Positions 7,298-16,487 of a DNA stretch of 64,000 nucleotides are shown here, in pieces (within the stretch, counting starts at the first letter, position 1; each line of letters begins with the position of its first letter). The notes beneath the pieces were generated by a model. The model made no database searches, was not told the DNA's origin, and worked only from the letters and a program-made list of their open reading frames with translations. A program made the position numbers and the translations under genes. Origin of the DNA: Haloferax mediterranei ATCC 33500 (GTDB lineage Archaea; Halobacteriota; Halobacteria; Halobacteriales; Haloferacaceae); contig NC_017941.2 of assembly GCF_000306765.2 (NCBI RefSeq), forward strand, positions 992,001 to 1,056,000, read 5' to 3'.

Positions 7298-9406
7298 TTA
7301 GTCCAGTTCGCGGGTGAGTACGTCGCGGAGGTCGGCGATGTCGCCTGCGCCGTAGGCGAACTCGTCGCTATCGACAGCAACGGAAAGCGTCGCGTCGTCG
7401 GTCGTCGTCCCGAGTTCGACGACGGGCACGTCGCCGGCGAGGTCGCGAAGGGCGGCTTCGTCGGTCGTCTCCACGACGACGCGGCCGGGCGTCTCGTCGA
7501 AGAACGCAACGAGGTCGTCGGTCGAAACGTCGGCACCGACATCCTCGGTAACCATCTCGGCCAGTGCGACCGCGAGACCGCCGTGGCTCACGTCGTGGAC
7601 GGCGAGCGTGGAGTCGGCGGCGGCGATGGTTCGAAGCGTCTCGACTGCCGTCGCGGCGGCTTCGGCATCGGGGAGCGTCGGGAAGGCGTCCGAGCCACCG
7701 GCGTGGGCAAGGAAGGCCGAGCCACCGAGGGCCTCGCCGCCGGTGCCGACGAGGAAGAGGTCACCTTCTCCCGAGAGCGAGAGACCGGGCGACTGGCCGT
7801 CCGCTTCGCCGACCATCGCGAGCGTCGGCGTCGGCGGAATCGGACCGGAGACGGAGTCGTTGTACAGGGAGACGTTGCCGCCGACGACGGGGACCGAGAG
7901 TGCGCTGCACATGTCGGCGAGGCCGTCGACGATTCCCTTGAAGCCGCCGTACACGTCGGGTTTCTCGGGGTTGCCGCCGTTCAGACAGTCGACGGTTGCG
8001 AGGGGCGTCGCGCCCTTCGCGGCGAGGTTGGTCGCGTTTTCGAGGGCGACCGCGCGGGCACCGTCGTAGGGGGCCGCGTTCGTCCAGTTAGGGTCGGCAC
8101 CGGCGGTAAAGGCGAGTTTCGTTCCCGCTTCGGGGATATCGAGGAGTGCCGAATCGTCGCCGGGGCGACGAGCGGTCCGCAGGCCGACCTCGTGGTCGTA
8201 CTGGCGGTAGACCCACTCCTTCGAGGCCGTGTTGGGGTCGGAGACGACCGCTTCGAAGGCTTCGGTGAGGTCTGCGTCGGGCAGGTCGCGCTCGGCGGAT
8301 TCTGGTTCGGCAGCGTCGAGGTCGTTCATCGGTGCGCCCTCGGCGAGGAACTCCGGCGGCACGTCCACGACGGTTTCGCCGTCGAAGGTACAGACGTAGT
8401 TGCCCTCGGCGACTTCGCCGATGACCTCGCTTCCGAGGTCGAACCGGTCGGCGATTTCCTGCACGCGCTCGACGTTCTCCGGCGCGACTTCGTAGCACAT
8501 GCGCTCTTGGGACTCCGAGAGCAGAATCTCGAAGGCGTTCATGTTGGGTTCGCGCTGGTGGACCGCCTTCAGGTCGATTTGCGCGCCGAAGCCGCCCTTG
8601 GCGACGAGTTCGGAGGATGCGCCGCCGAGACCGGCGGCCCCGAGGTCGCGGGCGGACTCGACGAGGTCCTCGTCGATGAGCGCCTCGTTGCACTCGATGA
8701 GGAGTTTTTCCGTGTACGGGTCGCCGACCTGTACGGCCGGGCGGTCCTCGGTTTCGGCATCTTCTGCGAGGTCTTCGCTAGCGAAAGATGCGCCACCGAG
8801 ACCGTCGCGACCGGTCGAGTTGCCGATGAGGACGAGTTTGTTGCCAGCTTTCTGTGCTTCGGCCGTGACGAGGCGGTCGGCTGAGAGCAGGCCGACACAG
8901 GCGACGTTGACGAGCGGATTACCTTCGTACTTCTCGTGGAAGGAGGTCGCACCGGTCACCGTCGGGACGCCGATGGCGTTCCCGTAGTCGGCGATTCCCT
9001 CGACGACGCCGTCGAGGAGGTACCGCGAGTGCTCGCGGTCGAAGTCACCGAAGTAGAGGCAGTCGGCGAGGGCGATGGGGTACGCGCCCATCGAGAGGGT
9101 GTCGCGGACGATGCCGCCCACACCCGTGGCCGCGCCGTCGTACGGGTCGACGTAGGACGGGTGGTTGTGGCTCTCGATGCCGAGTGTGATGTACGTGTCG
9201 TCGTCCAGCGAAACGACGGCGGCGTCGTCGCCGGGGCCGATGACGACCTGGTCGCCTTCCGAGTCGAACGCCGACAAGAGCGGTCGGGACGACCGGTAGG
9301 CGCAGTGTTCACTCCAGAGGTTTTCGAAGAGTATCTCCTCGGCCGGCGTCGGGTCTCTACCGAGTTCGGCGACGACGAGGTCGCGGTCCGCGTCGGGAAG
9401 CGTCAT
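7298..9406 (-). CDS. purL: Phosphoribosylformylglycinamidine synthase subunit PurL
   Basis: A 702-residue small-type PurL, the ATP-dependent amidotransferase component that converts FGAR to FGAM in purine synthesis. It needs PurQ and PurS, which are not in this window. The start [16 protein letters not shown] region near residue 33 is the PurL signature. [13 protein letters not shown] near 75 and GVGGIVRD near 93 are substrate and Mg-ATP loops, and [10 protein letters not shown] lies near 205. The C-terminal half repeats the AIR-synthase fold, with [11 protein letters not shown] near 510 and VHDVSHGGL near 600. A minus-strand TATA-like TTTACA 26-31 bases upstream supports a leaderless start at 9406. 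Confidence 0.97.
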   Translation of the reverse strand: MTLPDADRDLVVAELGRDPTPAEEILFENLWSEHCAYRSSRPLLSAFDSEGDQVVIGPGDDAAVVSLDDDTYITLGIESHNHPSYVDPYDGAATGVGGIVRDTLSMGAYPIALADCLYFGDFDREHSRYLLDGVVEGIADYGNAIGVPTVTGATSFHEKYEGNPLVNVACVGLLSADRLVTAEAQKAGNKLVLIGNSTGRDGLGGASFASEDLAEDAETEDRPAVQVGDPYTEKLLIECNEALIDEDLVESARDLGAAGLGGASSELVAKGGFGAQIDLKAVHQREPNMNAFEILLSESQERMCYEVAPENVERVQEIADRFDLGSEVIGEVAEGNYVCTFDGETVVDVPPEFLAEGAPMNDLDAAEPESAERDLPDADLTEAFEAVVSDPNTASKEWVYRQYDHEVGLRTARRPGDDSALLDIPEAGTKLAFTAGADPNWTNAAPYDGARAVALENATNLAAKGATPLATVDCLNGGNPEKPDVYGGFKGIVDGLADMCSALSVPVVGGNVSLYNDSVSGPIPPTPTLAMVGEADGQSPGLSLSGEGDLFLVGTGGEALGGSAFLAHAGGSDAFPTLPDAEAAATAVETLRTIAAADSTLAVHDVSHGGLAVALAEMVTEDVGADVSTDDLVAFFDETPGRVVVETTDEAALRDLAGDVPVVELGTTTDDATLSVAVDSDEFAYGAGDIADLRDVLTRELD

Positions 9407-9431
9407 TCATTGGTATGGTCAGAACGCACAT

Positions 9432-9437
9432 TGTAAA
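9432..9437 (-). promoter_or_regulatory. TATA-like box of purL
   Basis: Minus-strand TTTACA lies 26-31 bases before the purL ATG (9406), which fits leaderless transcription from or next to the start codon. Confidence 0.45.
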
Positions 9438-9513
9438 CCCTTTCTATGTGCACAAACGTGCGCAAAAATGAGTTGGCCGGTGCGAATCGCCCGTAGACTC
9501 GACTGCCGACGGG

Positions 9514-9948
9514 TTAGGCTGGCGTGTACGGCGGTGACCCGGCGCGGACGATTTCGCTCAGTTCGTGCATCTCGTCTTCGAGGAGGACGAGCAGGTCATC
9601 GAAGGTGATGATGCCGCTAAGCTTGCCATCGTCGACGATGGGTGCGCGCCGGACGCCGTGTTCGTGCATCTTCCGGAATAGCTCGTAGACGCCGGTATTC
9701 GCGTCCACGGTGAACGGTTTTTCCGTCATCACGTCTTTCGCTTTCATCTCGGAGACGCTTCCGCCAGCACCGACGCACTTGAGCGCGATGTCACGGTCCG
9801 TGACGATACCCTCAACTGAGTCGCCGTCGGCGACGATGACAGACCCGACCATCCGGTCTTCCATCATCTTCGCCAGTTCTTGTATGGGTGTGTCTATTGT
9901 TGCGGTTACCAGTTCGTCCTTCGGTCGTGCGATGTCTCGTACGGTCAT
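9514..9948 (-). CDS. Two-CBS-domain protein
   Basis: A 144-residue protein made almost only of a CBS pair: the first motif around residues 8-62 (MVGSVIVADGDSVEGIVTDRDI) and the second around 75-128 (HGVRRAPIVDDGKLSGIITFDDL). CBS pairs bind adenosine nucleotides and act as energy or ionic-strength sensors. No effector domain is attached, so its partner is unknown. The ATG at 9948 starts MTVRDIARPK and is preceded by GGGAGAAAGAAC, a weak ribosome-binding site. An AT-rich stretch (ATATAGATATAATAT on the minus strand near 10020) is the likely promoter. Longer upstream reading would add an unlikely RGPPGRK prefix. Confidence 0.85.
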   Translation of the reverse strand: MTVRDIARPKDELVTATIDTPIQELAKMMEDRMVGSVIVADGDSVEGIVTDRDIALKCVGAGGSVSEMKAKDVMTEKPFTVDANTGVYELFRKMHEHGVRRAPIVDDGKLSGIITFDDLLVLLEDEMHELSEIVRAGSPPYTPA

Positions 9949-10152
9949 GTTCTTTCTCCCTGGTGGCCCTCTCACGTGGGGGGTCTACCACCGTGCCAAT
10001 AGTTCGCAACCCACGATATTATATCTATATTCTTACATTATTTCACGTTCGTACGGTATCTCGCCGGATACAGAACGTCTCGTAGGGGAGAGATTCATAA
10101 GCTAACAATTGTGCGTGACTCACCCACCCCAATCACACCGGGACCGGGGCGC

Positions 10153-10160
10153 TTTTTTAG
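10153..10160 (+). promoter_or_regulatory. TATA-like box of the PHP gene
   Basis: TTTTTTAG lies 22-29 bases before the GTG at 10182. This supports the GTG rather than an upstream in-frame TTG as the start, with a leaderless transcript. Confidence 0.5.
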
Positions 10161-10181
10161 CCGCCTTTGTTAGGAGACGAT

Positions 10182-10865
10182 GTGTTATCGGTCGAGTTGC
10201 ACTCACACTCGTCGCTGTCATACGACGGACGAGACCCAATCGAGTACCTCCTCGAACAGGCGGTCGCGGTCGGGTTAGACGCCCTCGCCGTGACCGACCA
10301 CGACGAAATCGACGCCAGTCTCGAAGCCGCGGACCTCGCGTCGGACTACGGACTCGTCGGTATCCCGGGAATGGAGGTCACGTGCGCCGCAGGGCACGTT
10401 CTCGCACTGGGTGTCGAAGAGCTGATTCCCGCAGGTCTCTCGTACGATGAGACACTCGACCGCATCCGCGACGCCGGGGGCATCGCTGTTATCCCCCACC
10501 CGTTCCAGAAGTCGCGCCACGGCGTGGCTCCGCACATCTCCCGTGCCCAACTCGCCGCGGCGGACGCCATCGAAATCTATAACTCCCGACTCCTGACCGG
10601 CATCGCAAATCAGCGCGCAGAGCGCTTCGCAAAGCGTCGCGGCCTCTCAATGACCGCCGGAAGCGACGCGCACATCGCCGAGATGGTCGGACAGGCCGTT
10701 ACGGAAGTCGGGACCGAGACGCGAACCGCCGATGCCATCCTCGACGCCATCACCGAAGGCCGAACCAGTGTCGTCGGCAGCAAGACTCCGTGGCGCATCT
10801 CGTTCCAGCAGGCGGCCGGTGGAGCGAAACGCCGCGTGAAACACGCGTTGGACGACTTGCTGTGA
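10182..10865 (+). CDS. PHP-domain metal-dependent phosphoesterase
   Basis: A 227-residue protein of the PHP superfamily, phosphoesterases related to DNA polymerase and histidinol phosphatase domains. Metal ligands are visible in order: LHSHSSLSYDG at the N-terminus, VTDHDEI near residue 38, GMEVT near 64, IPHPF near 105 and GSDAH near 159. Family members hydrolyse nucleoside 3',5'-bisphosphates or short nucleotides; the substrate here is unknown. The GTG start at 10182 is favoured by the TATA spacing. The stop overlaps the ATG of the next gene (TGATG), so the two are probably co-translated. Confidence 0.85.
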   Translation: MLSVELHSHSSLSYDGRDPIEYLLEQAVAVGLDALAVTDHDEIDASLEAADLASDYGLVGIPGMEVTCAAGHVLALGVEELIPAGLSYDETLDRIRDAGGIAVIPHPFQKSRHGVAPHISRAQLAAADAIEIYNSRLLTGIANQRAERFAKRRGLSMTAGSDAHIAEMVGQAVTEVGTETRTADAILDAITEGRTSVVGSKTPWRISFQQAAGGAKRRVKHALDDLL

Positions 10866-11956
10866 TGCGCGGCGCGGACTCCTCTCTCGCTCGGCGCGCG
10901 CTCGACGGCCGCGACCCGCTCCCCGGAACCGCGGGGTTCGCGGGCCAAGTCGATAGTCGTCTCGTCCGCGACGTGCTCGGCCGCCAACCGCTCTTTTCCG
11001 AACGTGACGACCCCGAGACGTGGTCGTTCGACCACCGCGACCTCTCCGACCCGGTTGCCGTCCCGCCGGGCCACGCCCGTCACATGACTGGTGAGTCCGC
11101 CGGTCGCGACGAATCCGTCTGGGAACTTCCCGACCCACCGGTTGCCACCGACCGCGAGGATGCCCTCGCCCGCGTCCGCAACGCCGTTTCCGAGTCGGTT
11201 CGCTCGGTTGACGACGACGGACTCGCCGTCGCCTTCTCTGGCGGCGTCGACTCCGCGGTCGTCGCTGCTGGCGTTCCGGACGCCCCGTGTTACGTCGCCG
11301 GGTTCGAAGGCTCACACGACATCGCCGCCGCCCGCGACGCCGCCGATGCGATGGGGAGAGACCTCCGCGTCGTCGAACTCTCCCACGACGCGCTCGAACG
11401 CGCCGTCCCGGAAATCGTCGATGCACTCGGGCGGACGAATCCGATGGACGTGCAAATCGTCTTGCCGCTGTATCTGCTCGCCGAGCAGGTCGCAGCCGAC
11501 GGCTACGACCGCCTCGCGGTCGGACAGGGCGCGGACGAGCTCTTCGGCGGTTACGCCAAGGTCGCCAAGGCCCCCGACGACCCCCGCGTCGAAGCCGAGA
11601 CGGTTCGGGGGGCCGCCCGAGAACTGATTCACACGCTCCCCGACCAACTCGAACGCGACGTGCTCGTACTTCGCGCGGCGGGCGTCGAACCGGTTGCTCC
11701 GCTGCTCCACGACCGAGTTGTGGACGCCGCGCTCCCGCTTCCGGGTGAGTTACTCGTGGACGGCGACCGGCGGAAAGTCGCCCTCCGCGAAGCCGCAAAG
11801 GACAGTATTCCGGAGTCAGTCGCCGAGGCGAACAAAAAGGCGGTGCAGTACGGCACGTACGCCTCCAGAGAACTCGACCGACTCGCCCGGCAAGCGGGAT
11901 TCAAACGCCGGATAGACAACCACGTCGAAAAATACGTGCGGTCGCTGTTAGAGTAG
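10865..11956 (+). CDS. Asparagine-synthetase-like AMP-forming amidotransferase with degenerate N-terminus
   Basis: A 363-residue protein with the C-terminal synthetase domain of the AsnB family. The pyrophosphate loop AFSGGVDSAVV lies near residue 123, and GQGADELFGGY near 222 is the second family signature; EANKKAVQYG near 320 follows. The N-terminus is only ~100 residues. It lacks the Cys-2 glutaminase nucleophile and keeps just a fragment like the end of that domain (VRDVLGRQPLFSE, then AVPPGHA). It therefore probably uses free ammonia or another amine, or makes a product other than asparagine. The start overlaps the PHP stop by one base, so the pair forms an operon. Confidence 0.8.
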   Translation: MRGADSSLARRALDGRDPLPGTAGFAGQVDSRLVRDVLGRQPLFSERDDPETWSFDHRDLSDPVAVPPGHARHMTGESAGRDESVWELPDPPVATDREDALARVRNAVSESVRSVDDDGLAVAFSGGVDSAVVAAGVPDAPCYVAGFEGSHDIAAARDAADAMGRDLRVVELSHDALERAVPEIVDALGRTNPMDVQIVLPLYLLAEQVAADGYDRLAVGQGADELFGGYAKVAKAPDDPRVEAETVRGAARELIHTLPDQLERDVLVLRAAGVEPVAPLLHDRVVDAALPLPGELLVDGDRRKVALREAAKDSIPESVAEANKKAVQYGTYASRELDRLARQAGFKRRIDNHVEKYVRSLLE

Positions 11957-11977
11957 CGGCGATTTCAGAGCGGCCAC

Positions 11978-12451
11978 TCAGTTGCTGCCGGAGACGACCT
12001 CGATAGCTTCCAGTGCGATCTGAATCGTATCCTCGTCGAGGTCGCTCTCACGGAGGTCCGCAGGGCCGTACCAGTCCCACGCTTCGAGGTCGGCTTCGCC
12101 CGGTGCGGGGTCGATATCGCGGGAGTCGACGCGGGCGTAGTAGATGTGGTCGATGTGCTGGTGGCCGACCTCGCCGTCGTCGTGGACGTTGATGTCGTAG
12201 AGCATCTGGTACCGCGGGTGGGGAAGCGCCTCGCCACCGGGTGCGGGAACCGGGTCGGTGTCATCGACGAGTGTCGGATTGAGACCCGTCTCCTCGCGGA
12301 CTTCGCGCAAGCCCGCCTCGTGGGGGAGTTCGTCGCGGTCGACGTGACCGCCCGGCGGAATGCGGATGCCGAGACGTTCGTGTCGGTGGAGGGCGACTGC
12401 GCCGTCGTTGACGATGTACACCGTCGAGGTGAAGTGTCGGGTCGTCTCCAT
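11978..12451 (-). CDS. NUDIX hydrolase
   Basis: A 157-residue enzyme of the NUDIX family, which hydrolyses nucleoside diphosphates linked to other groups. The complete NUDIX box lies around residues 33-56: G-x5-E (GHVDRDE), seven spacer residues, then REVREETGL. The N-terminus (TSTVYIVNDGAVALHRHERLG) and the late HIDHIYYARV strand fit the fold. The substrate is not predictable. It is convergent with the synthetase-like gene (21 bases between stops) and upstream of TFB's 3' end, in the same direction as neither partner's function suggests. Confidence 0.88.
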   Translation of the reverse strand: METTRHFTSTVYIVNDGAVALHRHERLGIRIPPGGHVDRDELPHEAGLREVREETGLNPTLVDDTDPVPAPGGEALPHPRYQMLYDINVHDDGEVGHQHIDHIYYARVDSRDIDPAPGEADLEAWDWYGPADLRESDLDEDTIQIALEAIEVVSGSN

Positions 12452-12502
12452 ACCCGTGGCTACAGTTGGTGTGTTATCGGTGTTGCGAAAAGACCAGACC
12501 GG

Positions 12503-13501
12503 TCAGGGCATCTGGGCCTGCTCTTCGGCTTCGAGCAGTTCGTGGTAGCGGTTGCGAATAGTTACTTCGGAGATGTTAGCGACGCCGGATACCTCGTTTT
12601 GTGTTACCTTCTCGTTGGTGAGAAGCGAGGCCGCATAGACTGCGGCGGCGGCGAGGCCGACCGGGGACTTCCCTGAATGGACACCCTGTTCTTTGGCGTT
12701 TTTCAAGAGTTGGCGTGCGCGGCGCTCGGATTCGTCGGACAGTCCGAGTTCGCTGGCGAATCGTGGGACGTACTGTTCGGGGTCTGCGGGCTTGATTTCG
12801 AGCTTTAGCTCGCGGACGACGTACCGGTACGTGCGAGCGATTTCTTCCTTTTCGACGCGCGAAACACTCGTAATCTCGTCGAGCGACCGAGGCGTACTTG
12901 CCATGCGGGCGGAGGCGTACAACGCTGCTGTTGCGACGCCTTCGATAGAACGGCCGGGGAGTAAGTCATCGTTGAGAGCGCGGCGGTAGATAACGGACGC
13001 AGTCTCGCGGACGCTCTCCGGAAGGCCGAGTGCGGAGGCCATCCGGTCGATTTCGCCGAGCGCCTGCTTGAGATTCCGCTCCTTGGAGTCGCGGGTGCGG
13101 AAGCGCTCGTTCCAGGTGCGGAGTCGCTGCATCTTTTCGCGTTGTCGAGACGAGAGCGAGCGGCCGTAGGCGTCTTTGTTCTGCCAGCCGATGTTGGTCG
13201 AAAGCCCCTTGTCGTGCATCATGTTGGTGGTCGGGGCACCGACACGGGACTTCTGGTCTTTCTCCGAGGAGTTGAACGCACGCCACTCCGGGCCGCGGTC
13301 TATCTCGTTTTCTTGGACGACGAGACCACACTCGTCACAGACGGTCTCTCCGTGTTCCGAGTCGGAGACAAGCGTCTCCGAGCCACATTCGGGACACGAG
13401 AGCGCCTGCTCTCGGTCGGTCTCTGTCTGCTTGGAATCTTTCTTTTTTTCATTGCGCACGCGCGCGCTATCTGTCGTGAAACGTCGGACACTTTCTGTCA
13501 T
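12503..13501 (-). CDS. tfb: Transcription initiation factor TFB
   Basis: A 332-residue archaeal TFIIB homologue that recruits RNA polymerase to the TBP-DNA complex. The N-terminal zinc ribbon has CPEC near residue 36 and CDEC near 56. The B-finger/linker (RGPEWRAFNSSEKDQKSRVGAP) follows, then two cyclin folds of about 85 residues each, around 120-210 and 220-310. RNRYHELL near the end is in the second fold's recognition helix. Haloarchaea have several TFBs, so this is one paralogue. The start ATG (13501) begins MTESVRRFTT. A minus-strand AGATATAAG near 13563-13571 is the probable TATA box, giving a leader of about 35 bases. Confidence 0.96.
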   Translation of the reverse strand: MTESVRRFTTDSARVRNEKKKDSKQTETDREQALSCPECGSETLVSDSEHGETVCDECGLVVQENEIDRGPEWRAFNSSEKDQKSRVGAPTTNMMHDKGLSTNIGWQNKDAYGRSLSSRQREKMQRLRTWNERFRTRDSKERNLKQALGEIDRMASALGLPESVRETASVIYRRALNDDLLPGRSIEGVATAALYASARMASTPRSLDEITSVSRVEKEEIARTYRYVVRELKLEIKPADPEQYVPRFASELGLSDESERRARQLLKNAKEQGVHSGKSPVGLAAAAVYAASLLTNEKVTQNEVSGVANISEVTIRNRYHELLEAEEQAQMP

Positions 13502-13656
13502 TGTGTGCGAGAGAAGCAACTGGGAACGGTCGTTCTCCACCTATTCGTATTGAGGGCGATTACTTATATCTGACGGCGAGAAAAGGACGGAATTGGCGTA
13601 TTTTTGGACAATTAATCAGGAATAATTAGGTAGCCAGGGCCGGGCGAGACAAAGTC

Positions 13657-13700
13657 GAGACGAGACGAAGACGAAACGGAGACGAGACGAAGACGAAACG
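13657..13700. repeat. Perfect 2 x 22-bp purine-rich tandem repeat
   Basis: A 22-bp unit, beginning GAGACGAGACGAAG and ending ACGAAACG, occurs twice without a gap (13657-13678 and 13679-13700). It lies in the divergent gap between TFB and gatC, 45 bases before the gatC start. Its composition recalls the purine-rich repeats after purL and hisF. Confidence 0.85.
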
Positions 13701-13745
13701 GCGCACACCGAAACCCTTACTCCCAGTCTCCGTTTCCTCCGATAC

Positions 13746-14024
13746 ATGAGCGATACGCCCGTCGACGCCGACGAGGTACGACACGTCGCCGAGTTGGCGC
13801 GGGTCGACCTCGACGAGGACGAGGTCGAGGAGTTCACGACGCAGTTCGCGGACATCCTCGAATACTTCGACGCCCTCGACGAGGTTCCCGAAGTCGACCG
13901 CGAGGACGAACTGGTGAACGTGATGCGCCCCGACGAGGTCCACGAGGGACTGACGCAGGAAGAGGCGCTCTCGAACGCCGCAGAGACCGAAGACGGCTTC
14001 TTCAAGGGTCCACGGGTGTCCTAA
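13746..14024 (+). CDS. gatC: Asp-tRNA(Asn)/Glu-tRNA(Gln) amidotransferase subunit C
   Basis: A 92-residue GatC, the small wrapping subunit that holds GatA to GatB in the tRNA-dependent amidotransferase. The typical DEVRHVAELARVDLDEDEVEEF opening helix pair lies at residues 9-30, ILEYFDALDEV around 38-48, then an extended tail with MRPDEVHEG. The stop codon TAA is directly followed by the gatA ATG, so translation is coupled. GatB is not in the window. Confidence 0.95.
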   Translation: MSDTPVDADEVRHVAELARVDLDEDEVEEFTTQFADILEYFDALDEVPEVDREDELVNVMRPDEVHEGLTQEEALSNAAETEDGFFKGPRVS

Positions 14025-15296
14025 ATGTCTCTGAACGCATTCATCACGAAAGAGACGGTCGAGAGCGACGAAGATGGCCCTCTCGACGGTAAGACCATCG
14101 CCGTCAAGGACAACATCTCGACGAAGGGTCTCCGAACGACCTGCGGCTCTGCGATGCTCGAAGACTACGTTCCCCCGTACGACGCGACGGTCGTCGAGCA
14201 CCTGAAGGAAGCAGGCGCGACCATCGTCGGCAAGGCCAACATGGACGAGTTCGGGATGGGGACGACGACCGAAACCTCGGCGTTCGGCCCGACGAAAAAC
14301 CCCGTCGACGAAGCGCGCGTCCCCGGTGGGTCGTCCGGTGGCTCCGCGGCCGCCGTCGCCGCCGGTGAAGCCGACCTCGCACTCGGGACCGACACGGGTG
14401 GCTCCATCCGCTGTCCCGCCGCGTTCTGTGGCGTCGTCGGCATCAAGCCGACCTACGGTCTCGTCTCGCGCTACGGTCTCGTCGCCTACGCGAACTCTCT
14501 CGAACAGATTGGCCCGATTGCACCGACTGTCGAGGACGCCGCCGCACTGCTCGACGTTATCGCCGGTCCCGACGACCGAGACGGCACGACTCACGACGAC
14601 GGCGCGGACTCCGACTACGCTTCTGCCGCCGACGGCGACGTCGAAGGGCTGACTATCGGCGTCCCGACCGAACTGGTCGAAGGTGCCGACGAGGGCGTCG
14701 AGGAAGCCTTCTGGGCCGCACTCGACGAACTCGAAGCACAGGGAGCCGAGTACTACGAGGTCAGCATGCCCTCCGTCGAGAAGGCCGTCGCCGCCTACTA
14801 CGTCATCGCCATGTCCGAAGCGTCTTCGAACCTCGCACGCTTCGACGGCGTCCGCTACGGCAAATCCGGCGGCTACGAGGGCAACTGGAACGAGGCGTTC
14901 GCCCGCGCCCGCGAGGAAGGCTTCGGCTCCGAGGTCAAACGGCGCGTCCTCCTCGGCACCTACGCCCTCTCCGCTGGCTACCACGACAAGTACTACGCGA
15001 AGGCGCAGGACGCCCGCGCGTGGGTTAAACAGGACTTCGACGCCGCTTTCGAGGACGTCGACGTGCTCGCATCACCGACGATGCCCGTGCCGCCGTTCAA
15101 ACTCGGCGAGAGCCTCGACGACCCGCTACAGATGTATCTCGCCGACGCCAACACCGTTCCGGTGAACCTTGCAAACCTCCCCGCTATTTCCGTCCCAGCG
15201 GGCGAGACCGAGGGCCTGCCGGTCGGTCTCCAACTCATCGGTCCGAAGTTCGGCGAAGAGACTATCGTCCGCGCCGCCTCGGCGGTCGAAAACTGA
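14025..15296 (+). CDS. gatA: Asp-tRNA(Asn)/Glu-tRNA(Gln) amidotransferase subunit A
   Basis: A 423-residue amidase-signature enzyme that releases ammonia from glutamine for amidation of mischarged tRNA. The Ser-cisSer-Lys triad is visible: IAVKDNI near residue 25 (Lys), [14 protein letters not shown] around 103-116 (cis-Ser region) and [11 protein letters not shown] near 125 (nucleophile Ser). ASPTMPVPP near 345 and NLPAISVP near 382 are further family signatures. It is shorter than many bacterial GatA proteins (about 480) because the N-terminal segment is reduced, which is usual in haloarchaea. Together with gatC it forms a two-gene unit. Confidence 0.95.
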   Translation: MSLNAFITKETVESDEDGPLDGKTIAVKDNISTKGLRTTCGSAMLEDYVPPYDATVVEHLKEAGATIVGKANMDEFGMGTTTETSAFGPTKNPVDEARVPGGSSGGSAAAVAAGEADLALGTDTGGSIRCPAAFCGVVGIKPTYGLVSRYGLVAYANSLEQIGPIAPTVEDAAALLDVIAGPDDRDGTTHDDGADSDYASAADGDVEGLTIGVPTELVEGADEGVEEAFWAALDELEAQGAEYYEVSMPSVEKAVAAYYVIAMSEASSNLARFDGVRYGKSGGYEGNWNEAFARAREEGFGSEVKRRVLLGTYALSAGYHDKYYAKAQDARAWVKQDFDAAFEDVDVLASPTMPVPPFKLGESLDDPLQMYLADANTVPVNLANLPAISVPAGETEGLPVGLQLIGPKFGEETIVRAASAVEN

Positions 15297-15299
15297 GCG

Positions 15300-15316
15300 A
15301 CCTCGGCTATTTTTCG
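15300..15316 (+). terminator. T-rich terminator candidate after gatA
   Basis: A TATTTTTCG stretch lies within 20 bases of the gatA stop in a 27-base convergent gap. Confidence 0.35.
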
Positions 15317-15323
15317 CGGGGGT

Positions 15324-16199
15324 TTACGACGGTGGTTCGACCGATAGCTCGACCGACTTCGAACCATCGCGCCAGTCGAAGTAGTACTGCATCCCGCCCG
15401 CGTGCTCCGGGTCGTCGAGGGTGGGCGTGTACGTGTGGGTCCACGTCTCCGACTCTCCGGGCGCGAGGTCGATTGAAATTGCTTTGACCGGCGTGTGTGC
15501 GACGTACGGCCCCGACCGGTTGAGCGCACCCACGAACGTCCCCTCGACCGACCCGGTGTTTTCGATGGTTACGGAGAGAGTCAACTCCGTGCCGCTTTCG
15601 ACGCTTTCCGGCACGTCGAGTCCGCCGACTCGGAAGTCGGTCGGCGGGCGTGTAAGGGCCGAGACAACGTCGTTTTCGAACTCGTATTCGCCGCCGGGCC
15701 ACCGGAGGCTCACTGAGTCGGTCTCCAGCGGGTTCGAAAGCGAGTAGAGCAGGTAGCCAGTACCTGCGCCTTCGTATGGATTAGTGCGGTCGAACGGATT
15801 CCCGTGCGAAGCTATATCTCGGATATCCTTTGGAGCGGTAGTCCCGGCGTCGGTCGAGAGCGTGAAATCAGCGGACGCGGGGCTGGGCTGCCCGGACGGC
15901 GCGACGTTCAAAATGAGAAACTGCTCGTCGCGGTCGCCGAACACGGCGACGGAGTCCGGCGTGTTGGGCGCGACTATCCCGGGAACGACAGTGACGTTCG
16001 AGACGCTCACGTCGACTGGTTCGCTCGTCGTCGTGCTCGTCGGGGACGAGTCGGACGTGTCGGACGTGTTGGACGAGGTGGTTGGGTCTTTCCCGTTCGC
16101 CTGCTTCCGTTGGTCGAGACACCCGGCGAGGAGTGCGAGCGTCCCGCCACCGAGACGGAGCACGTCGCGGCGGGAGGTAGTTGCTTTGGAGGTCCACAT
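15324..16199 (-). CDS. Tat-exported lipoprotein of unknown function
   Basis: A 291-residue secreted protein. The N-terminus has a twin-arginine motif (SRRDVLRLGG, Arg10-Arg11), a short hydrophobic stretch and a lipobox LAGC with Cys27, so it is probably exported folded and lipid anchored. A Ser/Thr/Asp-rich spacer of about 35 residues follows. The last ~110 residues (VESGTELTLSVTIENTGSVEGTF, then APGESETWTHTY) look like a CARDB/Ig-like beta-sandwich found in cell-surface proteins. No catalytic motif is visible. It is convergent with gatA. Confidence 0.8.
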   Translation of the reverse strand: MWTSKATTSRRDVLRLGGGTLALLAGCLDQRKQANGKDPTTSSNTSDTSDSSPTSTTTSEPVDVSVSNVTVVPGIVAPNTPDSVAVFGDRDEQFLILNVAPSGQPSPASADFTLSTDAGTTAPKDIRDIASHGNPFDRTNPYEGAGTGYLLYSLSNPLETDSVSLRWPGGEYEFENDVVSALTRPPTDFRVGGLDVPESVESGTELTLSVTIENTGSVEGTFVGALNRSGPYVAHTPVKAISIDLAPGESETWTHTYTPTLDDPEHAGGMQYYFDWRDGSKSVELSVEPPS

Positions 16200-16487
16200 A
16201 GTTCAGACAGTTATCACGTCTGTAATAAGCCTTCAGGTGGGCAGTGGGGAGCCGAATAGCTCAGCGGAAGGCCGGACAGAGAGTTCCACACTCACGAAGC
16301 AGGCTCATCAGGTTGTCCGAAACACTCTGCGCCAGAGTTGGACGGATAGTCACCTCTGTTATCGAATACGAAATATTGTGCGCCTCTATTCGTCATTCAG
16401 CAGAATTCTGTTCAGCAATTCAGGCTTCGAAAGACCGACCGAGATGCCGATAGTTTTTCCACGAACCGACGCGCACGGCGGAACGTC

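Noticed and set aside
16250..16325. tRNA-like D-arm string (AATAGCTCAGCGG) in the trkA upstream gap
   Set aside because: No T-arm, acceptor stem or anticodon arm could be formed around it.
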